NCBI RefSeq assembly: GCF_900091605.1
Contig: NZ_FMCQ01000009.1
Location: 284,343 to 348,342, forward strand
Origin: Micromonospora tulbaghiae
GTDB lineage: Bacteria > Actinomycetota > Actinomycetes > Mycobacteriales > Micromonosporaceae
Direction: 5' to 3'
DNA: 64,000 bases
Under the pieces are notes generated by a model. That model was not told where the DNA came from, did not search any database, and worked only from the letters and a program-made list of their open reading frames with translations. The position numbers and the translations under genes were made by a program. Shown one piece after another: positions 41,826 to 50,242 of this stretch; position 1 is the stretch's first letter, and every line of letters begins with the position of its first letter.

Positions 41826-43461
41826 CGGATACCTCCGTGCGGATCTCGGTCGGCGACGCCGGCGACGGCACCGCGGGCGCCGGGCGCAGCTCGGTCTTGC
41901 GTACCTTCCCGATCGCCGAGTACGGCAGGCTGTCGACGAACTCGACGGCGGTCGGGCACTTGAACCGGGCCAGGTTACGCGCGCAGTGGGCGAGCAGATC
42001 CTCCGCCGTCACCGGCGGGCCGGCCGCCCGGACCACGTACGCCCGCACAGTCTCGCCGGTCCGCGGGTGCGGCACGCCCAGGACGGCCGACTCGGCCACC
42101 CCGGGGTGCGCCTGGAGCACCAGCTCCACCTCGTGCGGGTAGACGTTGAAGCCGTTGACCAGGATCAGCTCGCCGAGCCGGTCGACCAGGAAGAGGTCGC
42201 CGTCGCCGTCGGCGTACGCCACGTCACCGGTGGCCCACCAGCCGTCCGGGTCCGGTCCGCCCCGCCCGTCCGGCCAGTAACCGGCGAACAGGTTCGGTCC
42301 GTGTACCACGATCTGCCCGGGGTCGGTGCCCGCCGGCTCGTCGGAGAGGTCCATCTCGTCCTCGTCGGGTGCGTCGGCAGGGATCCCGTCGCGCCACAGC
42401 TCGGTGCCGTCGGAGCCGGTGAGGCGCAGCCCGACGCCGGGCAGCGGGCGGCCGATCGAGCCCGGTTTCGGCTCGCCGCCGACGAGCGTCGAGGTCAGCA
42501 CCGGCGCGGTCTCGGTGAGCCCGTAGCCGACGTGCACCGGGTGCCCGGTCAGCTCGGTGAAGCGCGCGCCGGCCGCGAGCGGCAGCGGCGCCGCGCCGCA
42601 CACCGCGACGCGCACCGAGGCGAGCGCCGCGGCCGGGTCACGCTCCGCGTCGGACCAGGTCAGGAACATCGACGGTACGCCGACGAGCACCGTGACGCGG
42701 TGCCGGGCGATCTCGTCCAGCGCACCGGCAGGGCCGGGCTCGTCGACGAGCACGCCTGTCGCGCCGTGCCGCACGACGGCGCCGAGCGCGGAGTTCAGCC
42801 CGTACGCGTGGAACAGCGGAAGGGCGAGCAGCACGACGTCGTCGGGGCCGACCACCGGCGGTTCGATGCGGTCGACCTGGTCGTGGTTGGCGGCGAGCGC
42901 GCGGTGCGGCAGCATCGCGCCCTTGGGCCGGCCCTCGGTGCCGGAGGTGTAGAGCAGGACGGCCAGGTCGTCGCCGGAGCGGGCCGGGAACCGGGACGGC
43001 GTGTCGTCGCCGGCGACCGGCGGCGCGGTGTGCACGGCACGCAGCGCGGGCAGTTCGGCGCGGTCCACCCGCCCGGTCACCTCGGGCGCGCCGACCAGCA
43101 CGGCGGCGCCGGAGTCGGCGAGCACGTGCCGCAGCTCGCGCGCGGTCAGCGCAGGGTTGACGGGTACGGCCACCAGGCCGGCCCGGAGCGCGGCGAGGTA
43201 CGTGACCACGAAGTCCGGCGTGTTGCCGAACGCGATCGCCACCCGGGGCGGATGGCCGGTGCCGTGCGCCGGCGGCGTGTCGGCCAGTAGCGCGCGGGCG
43301 GTGGCGGTGACCGCGTCGTCCAGCTCGGACCAGGTCAGCGTCCGGTCGCGCCAGTGCAGCGCGGCCCGGTCGCCCCGCTGCGCGGCGGCGTGGCGGAGCC
43401 GGTCGGCGAGGTTCGGCGCGGAGCTTTCGGCGGCGTCCTGCACGGTGGCTGAGTCTGGCAC
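41815..43461 (-). CDS. acyl-CoA synthetase / class I adenylate-forming ligase
   Basis: This 548-residue enzyme has motif A3 VLLYTSGTEGRPKGAMLPHR, VGYGLTETAPVLTS (A5), WWATGDVAYADGDGDLFLVD (A7) and RLGELILVNGFNVYPHEVEL (A8). The A10 lysine is in PYSAIGKVRKTEL. It activates a carboxylic acid, probably a fatty acid, as an AMP ester then CoA thioester. The start GTG 43461 (PDSATVQDAAESS) is chosen because upstream sequence is Arg/Gly-rich with no homology; GGCGGA lies 8-9 nt before it. It forms an operon with the glutaredoxin-like gene. Confidence 0.88.
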   Translation of the reverse strand: MPDSATVQDAAESSAPNLADRLRHAAAQRGDRAALHWRDRTLTWSELDDAVTATARALLADTPPAHGTGHPPRVAIAFGNTPDFVVTYLAALRAGLVAVPVNPALTARELRHVLADSGAAVLVGAPEVTGRVDRAELPALRAVHTAPPVAGDDTPSRFPARSGDDLAVLLYTSGTEGRPKGAMLPHRALAANHDQVDRIEPPVVGPDDVVLLALPLFHAYGLNSALGAVVRHGATGVLVDEPGPAGALDEIARHRVTVLVGVPSMFLTWSDAERDPAAALASVRVAVCGAAPLPLAAGARFTELTGHPVHVGYGLTETAPVLTSTLVGGEPKPGSIGRPLPGVGLRLTGSDGTELWRDGIPADAPDEDEMDLSDEPAGTDPGQIVVHGPNLFAGYWPDGRGGPDPDGWWATGDVAYADGDGDLFLVDRLGELILVNGFNVYPHEVELVLQAHPGVAESAVLGVPHPRTGETVRAYVVRAAGPPVTAEDLLAHCARNLARFKCPTAVEFVDSLPYSAIGKVRKTELRPAPAVPSPASPTEIRTEVSDVQ

Positions 43462-43852
43462 AGCCGCGTCCGCCGGACCATGCCCGAACACCGCGTGGGG
43501 TCCGCCGCACGGGACTGCAATTGCCGTACGGTGGGATTCCTGGCCACGGGATGAGGATCTCCACCGATGCCGGGGCGGGCAGCCGGAAGCGATCCGGCCG
43601 CACCCCTCCCGCGACACGCCGAGCGAAAAGAAAATCGGCTCCGACCAGGACTTTCCACTCCGGACCAGGTTGCGGCGCGAAAGTCAACCACACACGACGG
43701 ACAACCGGTCCGCCATGTGTGCGACCTGGCGGGAAATACTTCCGCTCTGTGTAACGGACTTGCCACGCGTGGGTGACGTTGGCCCTATCATCACTCGGGT
43801 CGGCTCACCCCATTTGCCGTGAGTCGACACCCCTCAGCCCGAGGAGGCCCCC
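43462..43852 (+). promoter_or_regulatory. 391-bp divergent promoter region upstream of bldN
   Basis: No gene is evident. The region is lower in GC than its surroundings (for example 43620-43760). On the plus strand TATCAT (43786-43791) is a good -10, with TTGCCA 20 bp upstream, a longer spacing than usual. The ribosome-binding site GAGGAGG is at 43841-43847. It serves bldN on one side and the acyl-CoA ligase on the other. Control by a developmental regulator is expected from Streptomyces, but I could not confirm a specific box. Confidence 0.5.
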
Positions 43853-43990
43853 GTGCCCGTGAGCGCATTGGACCAGCACCTCAAGGGGATCTGCCGCCCG
43901 TCGGCACGTCCCGACCCGGCCGTGCCCGACCGGGTGACACCCGGTCCTCCGGCGCGGTCACTGTCCGCTCAGCCTGGGGAGGCGCGGTGA
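43853..43990 (+). CDS. short ORF overlapping the bldN start (possible leader peptide)
   Basis: A 45-codon frame starts GTG 5 nt after a perfect GAGGAGG (43841-43847), the best ribosome-binding site in the region. It reads VPVSALDQHLKGICRPSARP at the start and ends with TGA inside the bldN start (GTGA, 43987-43990). Either it is a real coupled small protein, or it sets translation of bldN. No known domain is visible and the C-terminal half is Pro/Arg/Ala-rich. It is too short to appear in ordinary gene calls. Reality of the protein is unproven. Confidence 0.5.
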   Translation: MPVSALDQHLKGICRPSARPDPAVPDRVTPGPPARSLSAQPGEAR

Positions 43991-44958
43991 CCACCTTCGG
44001 TTACGCCGAACGACCGGCCGGCGTCACCGGCCCGACACAGCGCAGCCCGCTCAACGAGCGCGCGGACCCCGGCCCGCGAGGCGCCGACGGACAGCTCGCG
44101 GTACGCGGCGACGGGCGGCGGGTACGCAGCCGCGCGCACCACACGAACGAGGCGCCGCCCCGCCCCGCGACCCCGGGCGGCAACGCGAAGCCCGCGACCG
44201 GCCGTCTGGGCAGCCCGACCCGCCCGACCATGCCGGCCCAGGCACGGCGCGGCGACGCGGCGACCGGGGCCGAGCCGTCGGCCGCCGAGACCGCTGTGCT
44301 GCCGGCGGTGACCACCGGCGACACCGCCGTCCTGCCCGCCGTGCCGGCCGCCGCGCCCGCCACCGGCTTCCCCAGCCGCCCCGACCCGTCCGACCCGGCC
44401 ACCGAGGTGTGGACGCTGGTCGAGCGCGCGCAGGCAGGCGAGTCCGAGGCGTTCGGGCTGATCTACGACCGGTACGTCGACACCGTCTTCCGGTTCGTCT
44501 ACTTCCGGGTCGGCAACCGTCAGCTCGCCGAGGACCTCACCTCCGACACGTTCCTGCGGGCGCTCAAGCGGATCGGCAGCTTCACCTGGCAGGGGCGCGA
44601 CCTCGGCGCCTGGCTGGTCACCATCGCCCGCAACCTGGTCGCCGACCACTTCAAGTCCGGGCGCTACCGCCTGGAGGTCACCACCGGTGACGTCCTGGAC
44701 GCCGACCGGGAGGACCGCGGGCCGGAGGGCAGCCCGGAGGCGGCAGTGGTGGAGCACATCACGAACGTCGCCCTGCTGACCGCCGTCAAGCAGCTCAACC
44801 CGGAGCAGCAGGAGTGCATCGTGCTGCGGTTCCTCCAGGGCTTCTCGGTGGCCGAGACGGCCCGCGCCATGGGCAAGAACGAGGGCGCCATCAAGGCTCT
44901 GCAGTACCGGGCGGTCCGGGCGCTGGCCCGGCTGCTGCCCGACGGCTTCCACTCCTGA
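43987..44958 (+). CDS. bldN: developmental RNA polymerase sigma factor, BldN family
   Basis: This 323-residue sigma factor has an unusually long, Ala/Pro/Thr-rich N-terminal extension of about 140 residues before sigma region 2 (EAFGLIYDRYVDTVFRFVYF, LAEDLTSDTFLRALKRIGSF). The sigma-4 HTH is QECIVLRFLQGFSVAETARA then MGKNEGAIKALQYRAVRALA. The conserved FTWQGRDLGAWLVTIARNLV and HFKSGRYRLEVTTGDVLDA match Streptomyces BldN, made as a pro-sigma with an N-terminal prosequence. GTG 43987 has GGGGAGG 4-5 nt upstream. BldN directs chaplin and rodlin type genes in Streptomyces; here it probably serves sporulation. The downstream gene is its likely anti-sigma factor. Confidence 0.92.
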   Translation: MTTFGYAERPAGVTGPTQRSPLNERADPGPRGADGQLAVRGDGRRVRSRAHHTNEAPPRPATPGGNAKPATGRLGSPTRPTMPAQARRGDAATGAEPSAAETAVLPAVTTGDTAVLPAVPAAAPATGFPSRPDPSDPATEVWTLVERAQAGESEAFGLIYDRYVDTVFRFVYFRVGNRQLAEDLTSDTFLRALKRIGSFTWQGRDLGAWLVTIARNLVADHFKSGRYRLEVTTGDVLDADREDRGPEGSPEAAVVEHITNVALLTAVKQLNPEQQECIVLRFLQGFSVAETARAMGKNEGAIKALQYRAVRALARLLPDGFHS

Positions 44959-45249
44959 GCGGCAGACACACCCGTCCTCTCCACCGGCGCAGGCGCCGGG
45001 CGCTGTCGCGTGCCCGACGCCCCACGCGAGCCGATCACTCTTGGTGATTTCGCCGCCGTCCCAGCCGTAACCGGTGACCGGCGCGGTCCGTTTCTCCGGG
45101 TGCGACCAGTGGTTGTCCCGGCGTCCCCCGGGCCACCCGGTCCGGCGGGTCAGGTCGGCCGTTCCGGTCGGCTCTGCGCCACACGCTGCCACCGGTCGCT
45201 GGTGACGACGACGGCCGCCCGGCCGTGACCAGCGAGAGGGGGTGCCGCG

Positions 45250-46107
45250 GTGGACAGCGACCTCTTCTCCCGTCGGCGGGCCGAGCGCTTCGCGCAACTC
45301 CTCGACGAGGCCAACGGCGGACGCCGGCACCACGTCCGGTCCAAGGCGGACGGTGAACTCACCGCACTCGTCGAGGTGAGCCGCCGGCTCACCACCGAGC
45401 GGCCCGACGTCGAGGTGGACGCCGAGTTCCGCACCGGCCTGCGGGCGATGCTCGTGGCCACCGCCGAACGCGAGGGCGTCGGCGCTCCCGCCAGGACCGG
45501 CAGCTCCGGAGTACGCGGCGCGCTGCTGCCCGCCATCACCGGCCGCCGGGCGCGGGCCCGGGGCGCGATCCTGGTCGGCGTGGCCGCCGGTGCGGTCGCC
45601 CTCTCCGGCATCTCCGCCGCCAGCGAGAACGCGCTGCCCGGTGACGCCCTGTACGGCATGAAGCGCTCCACCGAGCGCGCCCAGCTCGCGCTCGCCAGCT
45701 CGGACATCAGCCGTGGGCAGCTCTTCCTCGACTTCGCCCGCACCCGGCTCGACGAGGCCGCCTCGGTCCGCGACGACCGGCTCGGCTTCAGCGCCGTCCT
45801 GGACGACATGGACGCGGACACCCGCCAGGGCGTACGCCTGCTGACCACTGTCGCCGCGCAGCGCTCCGACCCGGCGGCGCTGGACGCGGTGGACACCTTC
45901 CTCGCCGGCCAGCGCCGGGTGGTCAGCGGCCTGCTCGACCGGCCCGACCACGCCGACCGGGACCGCACCCGCCGCTCACTGGCGCTGCTCGACGCGGCCG
46001 GCAAACGCGCCGACGCGCTCCGCGAGTCGATCGCCTGCGGGCTGCCCGCGCCGCAGGCCAGCGACACGCTCGGGCCCGCTCCGGCCGCCTGCCCGGCCGA
46101 CCGCTGA
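45250..46107 (+). CDS. DUF5667 membrane protein, probable anti-sigma factor for BldN (RsbN-like)
   Basis: This 285-residue protein has a cytoplasmic N-terminal region (ERFAQLLDEANGGRRHHVRS, residues 1-95), one TM (AILVGVAAGAVALSGISAA, about residues 114-132) and an extracellular helical DUF5667 domain starting ENALPGDALYGMKRSTERAQ. Streptomyces RsbN has the same layout and lies next to bldN, where it holds the sigma factor at the membrane. Position 290 bp after bldN supports that role by inference. The GTG start has GAGAGGGGG about 8 nt upstream. In the bldN-rsbN gap, ATCAC/GTGAT (45034-45048) is a small palindrome of unknown use. Confidence 0.85.
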   Translation: MDSDLFSRRRAERFAQLLDEANGGRRHHVRSKADGELTALVEVSRRLTTERPDVEVDAEFRTGLRAMLVATAEREGVGAPARTGSSGVRGALLPAITGRRARARGAILVGVAAGAVALSGISAASENALPGDALYGMKRSTERAQLALASSDISRGQLFLDFARTRLDEAASVRDDRLGFSAVLDDMDADTRQGVRLLTTVAAQRSDPAALDAVDTFLAGQRRVVSGLLDRPDHADRDRTRRSLALLDAAGKRADALRESIACGLPAPQASDTLGPAPAACPADR

Positions 46108-46218
46108 GCGGCGGACGCCGACCGCGCCACACTTCTCCCTTCGGACACCCGGCCGTCACAACGTGCCGGATACGCTCGACGCGGAGCACGTACGCGTCGT
46201 CGAGGCAGGGAGGTCACC

Positions 46219-47097
46219 GTGGCCGGAAGCCGGAAGGTGACCGTCAGCACCGACGCGCACGGGCACACCGCCGGCTGGTCGGAGACCCCGTCGGCGCCGG
46301 CGACCACGGTCACGCCCGACCCCACGGCTGCCGCGTTCTTCGACGTGGACAACACGATGATGCAGGGCGCGTCGATCTACTGGTTCGCCCGCGGACTGGC
46401 CGCCCGGAAATACTTCACCACCGGGGACCTGGCCCGGTTCGCCTGGCAGCAGGCGCGGTTCCGGCTGCTCGCCACCGAGCACGCGGGCGACATGTCGCAG
46501 GCCAAGGAGGCCGCGCTCGCCTTCGTCGAGGGCTGGCGGGTCGACGACATGGAACGCCTCGCCGACGAGATCTTCGACGAGCTGATGGCGCCGCGCATCT
46601 GGGCCGGCACGCGTCGCCTGGCCCAGCGTCACCTCGACGCGGGCGAGCGGGTCTGGCTGGTCAGCGCCGCCCCGGTGGAGATCGGTCGGGTGATCGCGGC
46701 CCGGCTCGGCCTGACCGGAGCGATCGGCACGGTGGCCGAGGTGATCGACGGCGCGTACACCGGGCGGCTGGTCGGTGACCTGATGCACGGGCCGGCGAAG
46801 GCCGAGGCGGTCACCCAGCTCGCCGCCGTGGAAGGGCTGGACCTGGCCCGGTGCGCCGCCTACAGCGACTCGGCGAACGACCTGCCGATGCTCTCCGCCG
46901 TCGGCCGCGCGGTGGCGGTGAACCCCGACCCGGCGCTGCTGCGGCAGGCCCGCGAGCAGGGCTGGGACGTGCGCGACTTCCGCACCGGGCGGCGGGCCGT
47001 ACGCATCGCCGTGCCCTCCACCGCGGCCGCCGGGCTGCTGGCCGGCGCGGTCACGGCCGGCCTGGCGCTGCACCGGCGCCGCCACCGCGACGCCTGA
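46219..47097 (+). CDS. HAD-IB family phosphatase (SerB/CicA-like)
   Basis: This 292-residue hydrolase has motif I AAFFDVDNTMMQGASIYWFA (nucleophile Asp), a helical cap with SQAKEAALAFVEGW, motif II VWLVSAAPVEIGR, and motif IV YSDSANDLPMLSAVGRAVAV. It is a phosphoserine-phosphatase-like enzyme. The C-terminus ends in a hydrophobic stretch (AAAGLLAGAVTAGLALHRRR) that may anchor it to the membrane. GGGAGG lies 5 nt before the GTG. In many actinomycetes this gene lies near the downstream acyltransferase, suggesting a phospholipid precursor role, which is inference. Confidence 0.9.
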   Translation: MAGSRKVTVSTDAHGHTAGWSETPSAPATTVTPDPTAAAFFDVDNTMMQGASIYWFARGLAARKYFTTGDLARFAWQQARFRLLATEHAGDMSQAKEAALAFVEGWRVDDMERLADEIFDELMAPRIWAGTRRLAQRHLDAGERVWLVSAAPVEIGRVIAARLGLTGAIGTVAEVIDGAYTGRLVGDLMHGPAKAEAVTQLAAVEGLDLARCAAYSDSANDLPMLSAVGRAVAVNPDPALLRQAREQGWDVRDFRTGRRAVRIAVPSTAAAGLLAGAVTAGLALHRRRHRDA

Positions 47098-47113
47098 ACC
47101 CGAGCGGCCCGGC

Positions 47114-48316
47114 TCAGGGGCCGAACGGGTCGGGCCGGCGTTCGAGCAGCTTGTGCAGCGTCTGCTGGATCGTCTCCCGCACCTGGTCGGCGAGGTTGAA
47201 CACCACGAGCGGGTCGTCCGCCGCGTCGCGCAGGTGCGCGGTCGGGATCGGCGGGCAGAACTCGATCAGCCACTTGCTCGGCAGCGGCACCATGCCCAGC
47301 GGCCCCAGCCAGGGGAACGTCGGCGTGACCGGGAAGTACGGCAGTTTGAGCAGCCGGGCCAGCGGCTTGATGTCGGCGAGCATCGGGTAGATCTCCTCGC
47401 CGCCGACGATCGCCACCGGCACGATCGGCGTACCGGTGCGCAGCGCGGCGGAGACGAACCCGCCCCGCCCGAAGCGCTGGAGCTTGTAGCGGTCGGCGTA
47501 GAGCTTGCCGACGCCCTTGAAGCCCTCCGGGAACACGCCCACCAGTTCCCCGTTGCCGAGCAGCCGCTCCGCGTCCGGGTTGCACGCCACGGTGCCGCCG
47601 GTCTTGCGGGCTATCTCGGAGACGACGGGCATCCGGAACACCAGGTCGGCCCCGAGCAGCCGCAGGTAGCGGTGCGCCGGGTGCCGGTCGTGCAGCGCGG
47701 TGGAGAGGATCAGCGCGTCGATCGCCACGGTGCCGGAGTGGTTGCCGACGACCAGGCCGGCGCCCTCGTCGGGCACGTGTTCGATGCCGCTGACCTCGGT
47801 GCGGAACCAGTCCCGGTAGAGCAGCCGGACCAGCGGGTGGACCACCGCGTCGGTCAGGTCGGGGTCGAATCCGAACTCGTCCACCTCGTAGTCACCGGCG
47901 AGCCGCCGCCGCAGGAACGCCAGCCCCTGTGCCACCTTGCGGTCCCAGTGGTCCCCCGGCCGGTCGGCCACCGACGGTCCCGGCGGCGTGTCACCGGCCG
48001 GTGCCTTCCCTGCCGGTGCCTCGTCCGCGGTGGCCTGCTGTGCGACCGCCTTCTTGGCGACCGTCTTCTTCGCCACGGCCTTCTTCGCGACTGTCTTCTT
48101 CGCCACCGTCTTCTTCGCCGGCTGGTGGGGCGTGGCCGGGCCCGGAACACCCGGCTCGTCGGCGGAGGTGTCCGGCTCGTCCGGAGGCGCGGCCGGGCGG
48201 GCCGCCGGCGCGGTCACCCGCCGGTGCCCGTTGCGCCGCGCCGGCTCCGCGTCCGGATCCGGCACACCGAGCGGTACGTCGTAGCGCGCGTCACGCCGCT
48301 CCTCCGGGCTGCTCAC
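47114..48316 (-). CDS. 1-acyl-sn-glycerol-3-phosphate acyltransferase-like protein with Lys-rich repeat
   Basis: This 400-residue protein has a PlsC-type acyltransferase domain, residues about 175-385, with motif I VVGNHSGTVAIDALILST (NHSG...D), and motif III VGVFPEGFKGVGKLYADRYK then ALRTGTPIVPVAIVGGEEIY. It would transfer an acyl chain to a lysophosphatidate or related lipid. The N-terminal 140 residues are Pro/Ala-rich and include a run of AKKTV/AKKAV pentapeptide repeats (about residues 67-92), like histone H1-type tails. The stop is 16 nt from the HAD-IB stop (convergent). Its start overlaps the epimerase stop by 4 nt. Confidence 0.9.
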   Translation of the reverse strand: MSSPEERRDARYDVPLGVPDPDAEPARRNGHRRVTAPAARPAAPPDEPDTSADEPGVPGPATPHQPAKKTVAKKTVAKKAVAKKTVAKKAVAQQATADEAPAGKAPAGDTPPGPSVADRPGDHWDRKVAQGLAFLRRRLAGDYEVDEFGFDPDLTDAVVHPLVRLLYRDWFRTEVSGIEHVPDEGAGLVVGNHSGTVAIDALILSTALHDRHPAHRYLRLLGADLVFRMPVVSEIARKTGGTVACNPDAERLLGNGELVGVFPEGFKGVGKLYADRYKLQRFGRGGFVSAALRTGTPIVPVAIVGGEEIYPMLADIKPLARLLKLPYFPVTPTFPWLGPLGMVPLPSKWLIEFCPPIPTAHLRDAADDPLVVFNLADQVRETIQQTLHKLLERRPDPFGP

Positions 48317-49386
48317 GAACGCTCCCGTACGGTCGACCGGACCTGCCGGATGCTCTCCAGCACCAACTGCTCGGCCGCGGCGAGCTGGTCCCGGGTGACC
48401 ACGACGCCGCCGTGGTGGGCTCGGATGAAGTCGTCGAACGCGGCGGCGGTCGAGCGGGGCGTGAAGCCGTACTCCCGCTCCAGCCGGCTGGTGTCCACCA
48501 CCCGGCCGTGCACGAAGAGGTCCACCTGGTCCAGGCCGTACCCGCCGAAGCCCAGACTGCGGGCGATGGCGGCGACCCCGGCCAGGCCCGGTTCCAGCAC
48601 CGGCACCGCCACCCGGCCGGCCCGGCGGATCGCCTGCGACAGCGACAGCACCCCCGGCCCGGCGACGTTGTACGTGCCCGGGTGGTCCTCGGCGACGGAC
48701 CGGTGCAGCACCTCCAGCGCGTCGTCGAAGTGCACGAACTGCAGGCGCGGGTCGCGGCCGAAGACGGTGGGCACCACCGGCTGGGAGAAGTAGCGGGTGA
48801 GCGTGGTGTCGGCGGCGTACCCGATGAACGGCGCGAAACGCAGCACCGTCGCGGTGACGTCGGGCCGGCGGCGGCGGAACCCGCGGACGTACCCCTCGAT
48901 GTCGAGGATGTCGCGGCCGAAACCGCCGCGCGGCACCTCGCGCGGCTCGGTCTCCTCGGTGAAGACGGCCGGATCGCGGAACGACACCCCGTACGCGGCG
49001 GTGGACGAGCGGACCACGAGCTTGCGCAGCCGGGGCGCGCGCTGCGCGGCGGCGAGCAACTGCATGGTGCCGATGACGTTCTGTTCCTTCATCCCCGCCC
49101 GGCCGCCCTGCTGCGGGTCGGGGGCGGTGACGAGCGCCAGGTGCACCACCGTGTCGACGTCGAGGTCGAGCAGGAGGCCACCGAGCGAGTCGAGGTCGAG
49201 GCGGATCAGTTCGACGTCGGAGAGCAGGTCGGCCAACTCGGGGTTGGGTGGTGCCGGGTCGACCCCGATGACGCGCTCGATCCGCTCGTCGGCGGCGAGC
49301 CGGGCGGCCACGTGGGCGCCAAGCCAGCGGCCGACCCCGGTGACGACGACGACCCCCGGGGCACCGGAGGTGTCACCGGGGGTCAT
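48313..49386 (-). CDS. NAD-dependent epimerase/dehydratase (extended SDR)
   Basis: This 357-residue Rossmann protein starts VVVVTGVGRWLGAHVAARLA, where most relatives have GxxGxxG; here G-V-G-R-W-L-G keeps the pattern. The catalytic centre is VVRSSTAAYGVSFRDPAVFT (Ser/Thr, Y) but the usual YxxxK lysine is not obvious (YGVSF). It resembles the actinobacterial SDR that sits with this acyltransferase and the small DNA-binding protein in Streptomyces. The ATG start is followed by a Gly/Ser-rich leader of nine residues. It forms an operon with the acyltransferase. Confidence 0.85.
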   Translation of the reverse strand: MTPGDTSGAPGVVVVTGVGRWLGAHVAARLAADERIERVIGVDPAPPNPELADLLSDVELIRLDLDSLGGLLLDLDVDTVVHLALVTAPDPQQGGRAGMKEQNVIGTMQLLAAAQRAPRLRKLVVRSSTAAYGVSFRDPAVFTEETEPREVPRGGFGRDILDIEGYVRGFRRRRPDVTATVLRFAPFIGYAADTTLTRYFSQPVVPTVFGRDPRLQFVHFDDALEVLHRSVAEDHPGTYNVAGPGVLSLSQAIRRAGRVAVPVLEPGLAGVAAIARSLGFGGYGLDQVDLFVHGRVVDTSRLEREYGFTPRSTAAAFDDFIRAHHGGVVVTRDQLAAAEQLVLESIRQVRSTVRERS

Positions 49387-49482
49387 GTCGTGCGCCTAGC
49401 GCGACAGGCGGGATCGAGCCGGGACGTCCACGGCCTGATCACCTGAGCCTCCGAGGGTCGACAGTTGGCAAGTGGTGCCGGC

Positions 49483-49502
49483 GGCCGGGCCAGTGCCCGG
49501 CC
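49483..49502 (-). terminator. hairpin terminator after the small basic protein gene
   Basis: GGCCGGGC-CAGT-GCCCGGCC at 49483-49502 is a perfect 8-bp stem with a 4-nt loop, extended imperfectly on both sides. It lies directly downstream of the stop at 49508 (minus strand) and probably ends that transcript before the epimerase gene. Confidence 0.65.
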
Positions 49503-49507
49503 CCCGG

Positions 49508-49609
49508 TCACTTGCCGAGACGGCGACGCTGGACGCGGGTCTTGCGCAGCAGCTTGCGGTGCTTCTTCTTAGCCATGCGCTTGCGGCGCTTCTTGACCAC
49601 CGAGCCCAT
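49508..49609 (-). CDS. 33-residue AURKAIP1/COX24-type ribosomal basic protein
   Basis: MGSVVKKRRKRMAKKKHRKL continuing with RKTRVQRRRLGK. More than half of the residues are Lys or Arg. This matches the tiny actinobacterial AURKAIP1/COX24-domain proteins, which bind the small ribosomal subunit (known in mycobacterial ribosomes as bS22). The AAAGG before the ATG supports translation. It is separate from its neighbours, with a hairpin on the downstream side. As I recall, the same tiny gene sits in this place in Streptomyces. Confidence 0.93.
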   Translation of the reverse strand: MGSVVKKRRKRMAKKKHRKLLRKTRVQRRRLGK

Positions 49610-49802
49610 ACGACAGCCTTTCGATGCAACGTTCGGGGCGGACCGGAGGACACCACCGCCGGTGGCGCCCTGACCGCTTGCGGACAACGGACCGGACCAG
49701 CGTGGTGGGCAGGGCACACCAGAGGGCGATCACGGTCGTGGCCCAGCCTAACCGGAGTGCGTCAGCAGGACCAACGCGCCCCCGTCGATGCCCCTTTTCG
49801 TC

Positions 49803-49828
49803 GCACTCGGCGGACCGCTCCGCCGAGT
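49803..49828 (-). terminator. hairpin after the small regulator gene
   Basis: CACTCGGCGGA (49803-49813) and TCCGCCGAGTG (49818-49828) form a perfect 11-bp stem with a 4-nt loop, 3 nt from the stop of the excisionase-like gene at 49831 (minus strand). The remaining sequence up to the 33-residue protein gene (49610-49802) holds no gene and serves as promoter region. Confidence 0.75.
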
Positions 49829-49830
49829 GG

Positions 49831-50040
49831 TCAGGCGGACTCCTGGAAGGCGCCCCGGAGGTATTCGTGCACGGCGTGCTCGGGCACCCGGAACGACCGG
49901 CCGACCCGTACCGCGGTCAGCTCACCGCTGTGCACCAGGCGGTAGACGGTCATCTTGGAGACCCGCATGACCGTCGCCACCTCGGCGACGGTCAGGAACC
50001 TGACATCCGACAGCCGTGCGTCGGACTGCGACCCGGCCAT
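49831..50040 (-). CDS. excisionase-family small DNA-binding protein (BdtA/BldC-like)
   Basis: This 69-residue protein is a single winged helix of the excisionase/MerR type: VRFLTVAEVATVMRVSKMTV then YRLVHSGELTAVRVGRSFRV and PEHAVHEYLRGAF. BldC of Streptomyces has a similar size and fold but a different wing (HRRYR). This one has the GRSFRVPE wing found in the conserved small regulator next to bldN in streptomycetes, which I recall as BdtA. Its location between bldN and the exporter genes and its strong conservation suggest a developmental or core role. Naming is from memory and would need alignment. Confidence 0.8.
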   Translation of the reverse strand: MAGSQSDARLSDVRFLTVAEVATVMRVSKMTVYRLVHSGELTAVRVGRSFRVPEHAVHEYLRGAFQESA

Positions 50041-50242
50041 GGCTCACCGACCCATTCCCGTGCCCGGCGCGTGTCACCGGGCAGGTGCTCCCGCCTCGAC
50101 GAGCGACGCGCGTGTAACCAGTACGGTAGCGGGACGGCTGTGACCTGCGCGATCCCTTCCACCCTTTGATCATGGCGGGACAGCCGTTCACCCGATGTCC
50201 ACCAGGGCTTTTTCGCCCGGACGGGTGTCTCGTCCGATCCGG

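Noticed and set aside
43501..43770. Small plus-strand frames between the acyl-CoA ligase and bldN
   Set aside because: No ribosome-binding sites, basic random composition and lower GC at third positions; treated as promoter DNA.
44959..45249. Gene in the bldN to RsbN-like gap
   Set aside because: Open frames are short with no start signal; only a small ATCAC/GTGAT palindrome is visible.
48020..48130. Tandem 15-bp repeat as a CRISPR or VNTR
   Set aside because: It is in frame within the acyltransferase gene and encodes AKKTV/AKKAV, so it is a coding repeat.
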